NCBI GenBank assembly: GCA_029264225.1
Contig: JARICB010000352.1
Span: 1-6,276, forward strand
Direction: 5' to 3'
DNA from: Nocardioides sp.
Lineage (GTDB): Bacteria > Actinomycetota > Actinomycetes > Propionibacteriales > Nocardioidaceae
DNA: 6,276 nt
This document shows, piece by piece, positions 1 through 3,889 of this stretch. The notes under the pieces are model-generated. The model was not told where the DNA came from, did no database searches, and saw nothing but the letters and a program-made list of their open reading frames with translations. The translations under genes and the position numbers were made by a program. Numbering within the stretch: the first letter of the stretch is position 1; each line of letters starts with the position of its first letter.

Positions 1-683
1 TCGCCGCGGGTTCCGCCGAAGAGCACGCTGCCGGCCGCATCGACGGCCACCAAGGCGGTGGCTGGGCTGTTGTGACGCAGGAAGTCGGAGCACCCGACGA
101 TGGTGCCGGTACTGCTGGTGGCCACGAACAGCGCATCGACACGTCCGTCGAGCGCCTCGAAGATCTCGCGGATCGTGCCGTCTTCGTGGGAGCGGGCGTT
201 GAGTCGGTTGGCGTACTGGTTGGGCCACCACGCGCCGGGCTCCTGGTCGAGAATGCGACGTACCTCGCTCAACCGAGCTGCCAGGAAATCGCCGGTCGCC
301 GGGTCGGGCTGCTGCACCATCCGGATCGTGCCGCCGTAGGCCTGGATCAGCCGCCGGGTCGAGTCGTTGATGCGTGGATCCACGACGCAGATGAATCGCA
401 GGCCGTGCAGTCGGCACAGCTGGGCCAGGGCCACCCCCAGGTTGCCCGAACTGGACTCGACGACCGTGCCACCGGCGCGCACCTCACCGGCGCGCAACGC
501 CTCCCGCAACATCCACGCGGCCGGTCGTGCCTTGATGCTGCCGCCGGGGTTGGCGGCCTCCCACTTGGCCCACACGGTGGCCGCACCGGCCCCGGCAAGC
601 CGGTCCAGCCGAACCAGCGGCGTGTTGCCGAGCAGGGATTCGACTCCGTCGACGGGCGCGGGCGTGGCTGCAAAGTGCTTCAC
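1..683 (-). CDS. sbnA: SbnA-like PLP enzyme, 2,3-diaminopropionate biosynthesis (partial, C-terminus off window)
   Basis: PLP-dependent enzyme of the cysteine-synthase fold, closest in motif pattern to SbnA. SbnA condenses O-phospho-L-serine with L-glutamate to N-(1-amino-1-carboxy-2-ethyl)-glutamate, which SbnB then oxidises to L-2,3-diaminopropionate (known for the family). The 227 visible residues show GNTPLV (19-24), the PLP lysine K51 in NPGGSIK (45-51), the substrate loop ESSSGNLG (76-83), ICVVDP (98-103), NQYAN (155-159), a phosphate-loop equivalent STGT (191-194) and AVDAAGSVLFGG (213-224). ESSSGNLG, VVDP, NQYAN and VDA-GSV-FG separate SbnA from ordinary cysteine synthases. About 100 C-terminal residues are missing, judged from a usual length near 325. 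The start is a GTG; an in-frame stop at 717-719 leaves no ATG or other GTG upstream, and I see no good Shine-Dalgarno. Oddity: the residue after the PLP lysine is Ala52, whereas the family usually has Asp (KDR). The gene lies 68 bp after the MFS stop, behind a palindrome. A related diaminopropionate or cysteine-synthase-like enzyme is the main alternative. Confidence 0.85.
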   Translation of the reverse strand, partial: MKHFAATPAPVDGVESLLGNTPLVRLDRLAGAGAATVWAKWEAANPGGSIKARPAAWMLREALRAGEVRAGGTVVESSSGNLGVALAQLCRLHGLRFICVVDPRINDSTRRLIQAYGGTIRMVQQPDPATGDFLAARLSEVRRILDQEPGAWWPNQYANRLNARSHEDGTIREIFEALDGRVDALFVATSSTGTIVGCSDFLRHNSPATALVAVDAAGSVLFGGTRG

Positions 684-715
684 ATGCAGACGATGGCACA
701 GGCACGCGCGCCGCC

Positions 716-746
716 GTCACACCCTCTTGGACCAACAGGGCGTGAC
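716..746 (-). terminator. 31-bp imperfect palindrome, probable hairpin terminator after the MFS gene
   Basis: Two 10-base arms (716-725 and 737-746) flank an 11-base centre that itself contains TTGG/CCAA. Read as minus-strand RNA the arms pair over all ten positions with one G-U wobble. Read as plus-strand RNA the same position is an A-C mismatch. The hairpin therefore fits minus-strand transcription, where it begins 5 bases after the MFS stop codon. No U-tract follows, which is common for actinobacterial terminators. It also lies 32 bases before the SbnA-like start, so an operator or attenuator for that gene is the alternative. Confidence 0.5.
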
Positions 747-751
747 CGGCA

Positions 752-1993
752 TCACTTCCGCGCGACCAGGCCGGTGGCCACGACAGCGGCCCCGAGCAGT
801 GCCGCGAAGGCAGCCAGCATCGGGTAGCCGGCCCACCCGACGATGACGCCGGCCAGGGCACCCCCGCCCGCCGCCGTCAGCGCCATGATCATGTCCGAGG
901 TGCCCTGGACATCGGTACGGGCCTCGATGGGTGTCAGGTCGGAGATCAGGGTCGAGGCTGCCACGGTGGCGAATGACCAGCCCAGCCCCAGCAGGAACAG
1001 GCCGACGAAGATCTGCCACGACGACCCTGCCGGTGCCAGTCCGCAGAGCAGCAGCGCGAGCAGAATGATCAGACCGCCGGCGGTGAGCACCGCGGAGCGG
1101 CCCCATCGGTCGGCGGCCACGCCGACGAAAGGGGAGAAGGCGAACATCCCGAGGACGTGGATCGAGATCACGAACCCGATCACCTCGAGATGTGCGCCGC
1201 CGTGCTCCATGTGCAGCGGCGTCATGATCATCACCGCGATCATGGCTGCGTGGGCACACGCCATACCGGCGATCGCTGCGACCAGGGTCGGGGCACCACG
1301 TACGGCGTCGAGGAAACGGTCCCACGAGCGGCCCGACCTCGCCTCGACCGTGACTTGGACGCTCTGTTGGGCCAGGAGCAGCGGATCGGGGCGCAGCATC
1401 ACGCTGACCCAGAGCGCCGCCAACAGCAGCGTGACCGCCCCGATGGCGAACCCGCCAGTGAGCTCGGGGATGCCGAGCGCGCGGGCCGCGGCCGCGCCGA
1501 CGCCGGTCAGGTTGGGTCCGGCGACGGCACCGATGGTGGTCGCCCACACGACGACCGACAGGGCCCGGGCCCGGCTCGCCTCCGGCGCCAGGTCGGTCGC
1601 GGCGTAACGCGATCCGCTGTTGGTGGCCGAGGTCGCACCGAGCAGCACGGCGCCGATCAGCAACACCGTCATGGAGTCGATGACTCCGGCGAGCACGGCC
1701 AGCGCTGCACCTGCAGCACCCGCCAAGTAGCCGGTGACGAGGCCGAGCCGACGCCCGCGGCGACCCATCATCCGAGCCAGCAGCCAGGCGAAGGCGGCCG
1801 TCCCCAACACCTGGAACGTCTGGGCCAGGCCCGCCTGGGTCTCGGAGCCGGAGATGTCGCGAGCCAGCAACGAGGCGGTCGCGACACCGATCGTGATGCC
1901 GACGGCGCCGATCGCCTGCGAGACCACGAGCACCCGGATCGTGCGTGCTTGAACTTGGGCCATGTCGTGGGTCGCCGATGTGGATGTCGTCAT
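752..1993 (-). CDS. MFS transporter, probable drug/metabolite:H+ antiporter
   Basis: Membrane transporter of the major facilitator superfamily, 413 aa, the normal size for a 12-TM member. Hydrophobic segments recur along the whole length, with a longer cytoplasmic-type loop around 200-235 separating the two halves. Motif A appears between TM2 and TM3 (ARMMGRRGRRLG, 73-84) and again in the second half (GVAADRWGR, 291-299). GAVAGPNLTG at about 155-164 resembles the motif C (antiporter) signature of TM5, which suggests export by proton antiport. The stretch MTPLHMEHGG (257-266) followed by IGFVISIH recalls an actinobacterial MFS subgroup of unknown substrate. The start is the ATG at 1993: it has GGAGA with a 7-base spacer and overlaps the DUF3046 stop as ATGA. 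The reading frame extends upstream to 2122, but that part is low-complexity Arg/Gly sequence antisense-like in character and lies over DUF3046. Substrate is unknown; a product of the adjacent SbnA pathway is only a guess. Confidence 0.9.
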   Translation of the reverse strand: MTTSTSATHDMAQVQARTIRVLVVSQAIGAVGITIGVATASLLARDISGSETQAGLAQTFQVLGTAAFAWLLARMMGRRGRRLGLVTGYLAGAAGAALAVLAGVIDSMTVLLIGAVLLGATSATNSGSRYAATDLAPEASRARALSVVVWATTIGAVAGPNLTGVGAAAARALGIPELTGGFAIGAVTLLLAALWVSVMLRPDPLLLAQQSVQVTVEARSGRSWDRFLDAVRGAPTLVAAIAGMACAHAAMIAVMIMTPLHMEHGGAHLEVIGFVISIHVLGMFAFSPFVGVAADRWGRSAVLTAGGLIILLALLLCGLAPAGSSWQIFVGLFLLGLGWSFATVAASTLISDLTPIEARTDVQGTSDMIMALTAAGGGALAGVIVGWAGYPMLAAFAALLGAAVVATGLVARK

Positions 1994-2184
1994 CGCTGTG
2001 TCTCCGGCAGTTCCAGGACCTGCCATACGCAGGCCCACACCTTCTTGGGCGACTCCCCGGCATCGAGAGCCTCGAGGACGGTACGGCCGCCGAGGTCGTT
2101 GATCACGAACAGTTCCGCCCACGAGCGCGACGAGGCCCGGCCCAGCGCGTGGTCCAACCGTGCCCAGAACTCGGTATGCCTCAT
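1990..2184 (-). CDS. DUF3046 family protein
   Basis: Small soluble protein of 64 aa, recognised from its opening MRHTEFWARLD, the central SWAEL and LGGRTVLEALDAGE, and the closing PKKVWACVWQVLELP. This is the typical length and pattern of DUF3046, an actinobacterial family of unknown function (Mycobacterium tuberculosis Rv2738c is one) usually encoded just upstream of recA. No catalytic motif is visible. The start at 2184 matches the family N-terminus; the frame is open to 2247 but the extra 21 residues overlap the DinB-like gene and look non-coding. Only a distant purine-rich stretch (AAGGG, about 15 bases upstream) could serve as ribosome binding site. The stop TGA overlaps the MFS ATG as ATGA, and the DinB-like stop is 22 bases upstream, so the three genes probably form one transcript. 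Here it is not followed by recA within the window. Confidence 0.9.
   Translation of the reverse strand: MRHTEFWARLDHALGRASSRSWAELFVINDLGGRTVLEALDAGESPKKVWACVWQVLELPETQR
2001..2005 (-). promoter_or_regulatory. Shine-Dalgarno of the MFS gene inside DUF3046
   Basis: GGAGA on the minus strand with 7 bases to the ATG at 1993. It lies inside the last codons of DUF3046 and, with the ATGA overlap, supports 1993 as the MFS start and coupled translation of the pair. Confidence 0.65.
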
Positions 2185-2206
2185 GTGCGCACCGTTGCGC
2201 CCTTGC

Positions 2207-2728
2207 TCATACGGCGCCGACGTCGTGCACGTGGTGGACGACGTCATGCAGGTGATAGATCCCGAGGGTGGTCACGGTGAATTCGGTGCCGTCGGCGCGG
2301 AGGCCGGTCCGACTGGCGGTCTCCTCGCTCACCGTGGCGTAGAGACCGGCCACCGTGCCGGCTGCCTCGATCAGGTCGACGGCAACGACGTCCGGGTCCT
2401 GCTCGCCGTAGGCCTGGTCCACGGCCGCGGCGTCCTGGTCCCAGTTGGCGAAACGGGGCGCGTCCTCGCCCAACATCGCGGTGAGCCGCTCGGCGAAGAT
2501 CCGGTGGACGTCGCGGATGTGACAGGTGTACTCCAGCGGCGACCACACGTCGGGGCTCGGGCGCTGCGCCACGTCGGGCCGGCGCAGCACCTCCGAGAGC
2601 ACCATGGTGGTGTCGTGAAGTTGTCGAGGCAGGTCGCGGAGTCGAACGGCGGCCGGGTCGAAGCCGCAGTCGGGACAGGACCGTTTCAGGACCCAGGTCC
2701 AGTCCGAGGTGTCGGGAGTGATCGCCAT
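2207..2728 (-). CDS. DinB-superfamily (DinB/YfiT-like) protein
   Basis: A 173-aa predicted four-helix-bundle protein of the DinB/YfiT metal-binding superfamily. Known members include thiol-dependent (bacillithiol or mycothiol) S-transferases and many uncharacterised stress proteins. Visible family signs are WSPLEYTCHIRDVH (62-75), giving the first metal histidine H70, and the C-terminal HDVVH (161-165), giving H161 and H165; these three would form the usual His triad. The N-terminus carries a CPDCGFDP motif (18-25), a CxxC pair often seen in actinobacterial members. The C-terminus is histidine-rich (H159, H161, H165, H166, H168). The start at 2728 has GGAAGA 8 bases upstream and gives a natural N-terminus; the longer open frame up to 3694 runs antisense-like through dps and is rejected. 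It probably heads the transcript with DUF3046 and the MFS gene. It is unrelated to DNA polymerase IV, also called DinB. The substrate cannot be told. Confidence 0.85.
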   Translation of the reverse strand: MAITPDTSDWTWVLKRSCPDCGFDPAAVRLRDLPRQLHDTTMVLSEVLRRPDVAQRPSPDVWSPLEYTCHIRDVHRIFAERLTAMLGEDAPRFANWDQDAAAVDQAYGEQDPDVVAVDLIEAAGTVAGLYATVSEETASRTGLRADGTEFTVTTLGIYHLHDVVHHVHDVGAV

Positions 2729-2736
2729 GCGGGCAT

Positions 2737-2742
2737 TCTTCC
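2737..2742 (-). promoter_or_regulatory. Shine-Dalgarno of the DinB-like gene
   Basis: GGAAGA on the minus strand, 8 bases before the ATG at 2728. It fixes the start in a frame that stays open nearly 1 kb further upstream. Confidence 0.55.
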
Positions 2743-2769
2743 AGTCACCCCCGGTCCACTGCCTCAGGT

Positions 2770-2790
2770 GGTCGCCGTCCGGACGCGACC
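2770..2790 (-). terminator. Stem-loop downstream of dps, candidate terminator
   Basis: GGTCGC and GCGACC arms (2785-2790 and 2770-2775) form a perfect 6-bp GC-rich stem around a 9-base loop that contains CCGG. It begins 9 bases after the dps stop and precedes the DinB-like start by about 40 bases. No U-tract follows. It may end the dps transcript or reduce read-through into the DinB-like operon. In DNA this GC-rich a 6-bp stem can arise by chance. Confidence 0.35.
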
Positions 2791-2799
2791 GGCCTCCCG

Positions 2800-3411
2800 T
2801 CAGGACTTCTTGGTGCGCACCGCCTTCTTCGCCGCACCCTTCTGCGGTTCCCGTGCGGCGTTGGCGGCCTGGATCTCGGTCTGGGCGCCGCGGGTGGCGA
2901 GTTGACCACCGTTGTTCTCCAGGTGGGCGCGCACGAACCAGTGGAACTGCTCCAGGTCGCCCGTCTGGCCGATCACCATGTCCTCGGTGATCGGGTCGAG
3001 GTCGCCGATCCTCTCGATCACCGAGCGGTTGTCCTCGATAACGCCTGTGTAGACGAGATCCAGGGCGCCGAGGTGCGCCTGGGCGGTGTCCTTGCCGATC
3101 GCGTAGTCGTCCCACGAACGAGCCGCGACCAGGGCGCCCGGCGTACCGATCGGGGTGCCACCCAAGGTGGCGATCCGCTCCGCGACCACATCCGCGAAGC
3201 CGCGCACCGCCTCGACCTGGGGGTCGAGCATCTCGTGGACACCGATGAAGTTGGCGCCGACAACATTCCAGTGCGCGTGCTTGAGCACCAGATGGAGATC
3301 GGTGTAGGCGAACAGGCGGTCCTGGAGGGCGGTGACGATCGTCGTGCTGTCCTCGGCACTGATGCCGGGCACGTGGAAGGTCTGGGCTGGGGTCTTCTTC
3401 TTGATAGCCAT
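2800..3411 (-). CDS. dps: Dps family ferritin-like DNA-binding protein
   Basis: Dps assembles as a dodecamer that oxidises Fe(II), preferentially with hydrogen peroxide, stores the iron and shields DNA under starvation or oxidative stress. The 203-aa product has every inter-subunit ferroxidase ligand at the spacing of E. coli Dps: H47 (in HAHWNV), H59 (VHEM), D63, D74 and E78. The HWNV, NFIGVHEMLD and AER blocks are classic Dps signatures. The helical bundle ends near residue 170; the tail to 203 is lysine/arginine-rich (KGAAKKAVRTKKS) and, with the N-terminal KKK at 4-6, probably binds DNA as in mycobacterial Dps. ATG 3411 is chosen because the family N-terminus starts there and a -10-like hexamer ends 7 bases upstream. 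An in-frame GTG at 3450 would add 13 residues without family support. Neighbouring genes on this strand follow after a 71-bp gap with a stem-loop; a Rid gene diverges on the other side. Confidence 0.96.
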   Translation of the reverse strand: MAIKKKTPAQTFHVPGISAEDSTTIVTALQDRLFAYTDLHLVLKHAHWNVVGANFIGVHEMLDPQVEAVRGFADVVAERIATLGGTPIGTPGALVAARSWDDYAIGKDTAQAHLGALDLVYTGVIEDNRSVIERIGDLDPITEDMVIGQTGDLEQFHWFVRAHLENNGGQLATRGAQTEIQAANAAREPQKGAAKKAVRTKKS

Positions 3412-3418
3412 GCCATCG

Positions 3419-3449
3419 AGAGTAGGCGCCCCTCGGCCACCCGTGTCCA
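3419..3449 (-). promoter_or_regulatory. Candidate dps promoter, leaderless
   Basis: On the minus strand TGGACA (3444-3449, one mismatch to TTGACA) is followed after 19 bases by TACTCT (3419-3424, fits TAnnnT). The hexamer ends 7 bases before the A of the dps ATG, where transcription would be expected to begin, so the mRNA would have no leader. This agrees with the lack of a well-placed Shine-Dalgarno. The 19-base spacer is longer than ideal. Confidence 0.35.
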
Positions 3450-3473
3450 CCCCTGAGGCGGTTGAATTGGCAG

Positions 3474-3857
3474 ATGAACCGCACCTCGACCTCCTCCGGA
3501 TCTCCCTTCGAAGACACGATCGGCTTCAGTCGCGCAGTCCGGATCGGGGACGTCGTTGCCGTCAGCGGTACGGCGCCGGTCTGGCCGGACGGACACGTGG
3601 ACCCCGATCCCGGCGTGCAGGCCCGACGCTGCTGGGAGATCGCCCTGGCGGCTCTGGCAGAGCTGGGTGGGACTCCCGGCGATGTCATCCGCACCCGGCA
3701 GTTCCTGACCCGGGCCGACGACAGCGACGCCGTGGGGGCCGTTCATGGCGAGGTGTTCGGCGCGGCCCGCCCCGCCTCCACGATGCTGGTGGTCGCCGGC
3801 CTGCTCGACCCGCGCTGGCGGGTGGAGGTCGAGCTCGACGCGATCCTGCACGAGTGA
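3474..3857 (+). CDS. Rid family (YjgF/YER057c/UK114) protein lacking the canonical Arg
   Basis: A 127-aa protein of normal Rid length. RidA-type members are trimers that hydrolyse reactive enamine/imine intermediates such as 2-aminoacrylate. The family is visible in FSRAVRIGDVVAVSGTAP (18-35), the central helix WEIALAALAELGG (54-66), the FLTRADD region (77-83), HGEVFGAARPAST (91-103) and the closing VEVELDAIL (117-125). Where E. coli RidA has FPARS with the essential Arg105, this protein has RPAST, so Ser102 stands in the arginine place. Lack of that arginine marks the Rid4-7 type subgroups, which are not deaminases of the RidA kind. Start: ATG 3474 is preferred; TTG 3462 in the same frame would add four residues and has GAGG only 3 bases upstream, while from ATG 3474 that GAGG is 15 bases away. 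It diverges from dps and lies 32 bases before lhr in the same direction, so the two could be co-transcribed. Confidence 0.88.
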   Translation: MNRTSTSSGSPFEDTIGFSRAVRIGDVVAVSGTAPVWPDGHVDPDPGVQARRCWEIALAALAELGGTPGDVIRTRQFLTRADDSDAVGAVHGEVFGAARPASTMLVVAGLLDPRWRVEVELDAILHE

Positions 3858-3889
3858 GGATGTCGGTGCCGTAGGTAAGACTGGGGAAC

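Noticed and set aside
717..2063. Minus-strand frame of 448 codons overlapping the MFS gene
   Set aside because: It is the shifted frame of the MFS gene, Arg/Pro/Gly-rich with no membrane segments, while the real frame gives clear MFS motifs.
1157..2905. Long plus-strand open frame (582 codons) across the MFS, DUF3046 and DinB-like genes
   Set aside because: It is antisense to three recognisable proteins, is rich in Arg, Gly, His and Asp with no domain pattern, and is explained by GC-rich codon use suppressing stops.
3412..3450. GTG at 3450 as the dps start
   Set aside because: The added 13 residues do not resemble a Dps N-terminus, and the segment holds a plausible -10/-35 promoter for the ATG at 3411.
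2207..3694. Single 495-codon frame joining the DinB-like gene with sequence over dps, as a possible fusion
   Set aside because: The part above 2728 is out of frame with dps and has no recognisable domain. The DinB-like protein has its own ATG and Shine-Dalgarno at 2728.
3860..3874. Four-codon ATG mini-ORF in the Rid-lhr gap as a possible leader peptide
   Set aside because: It is too short, has no attenuator-like hairpin after it, and its SD-like GTGAGG abuts the start codon.
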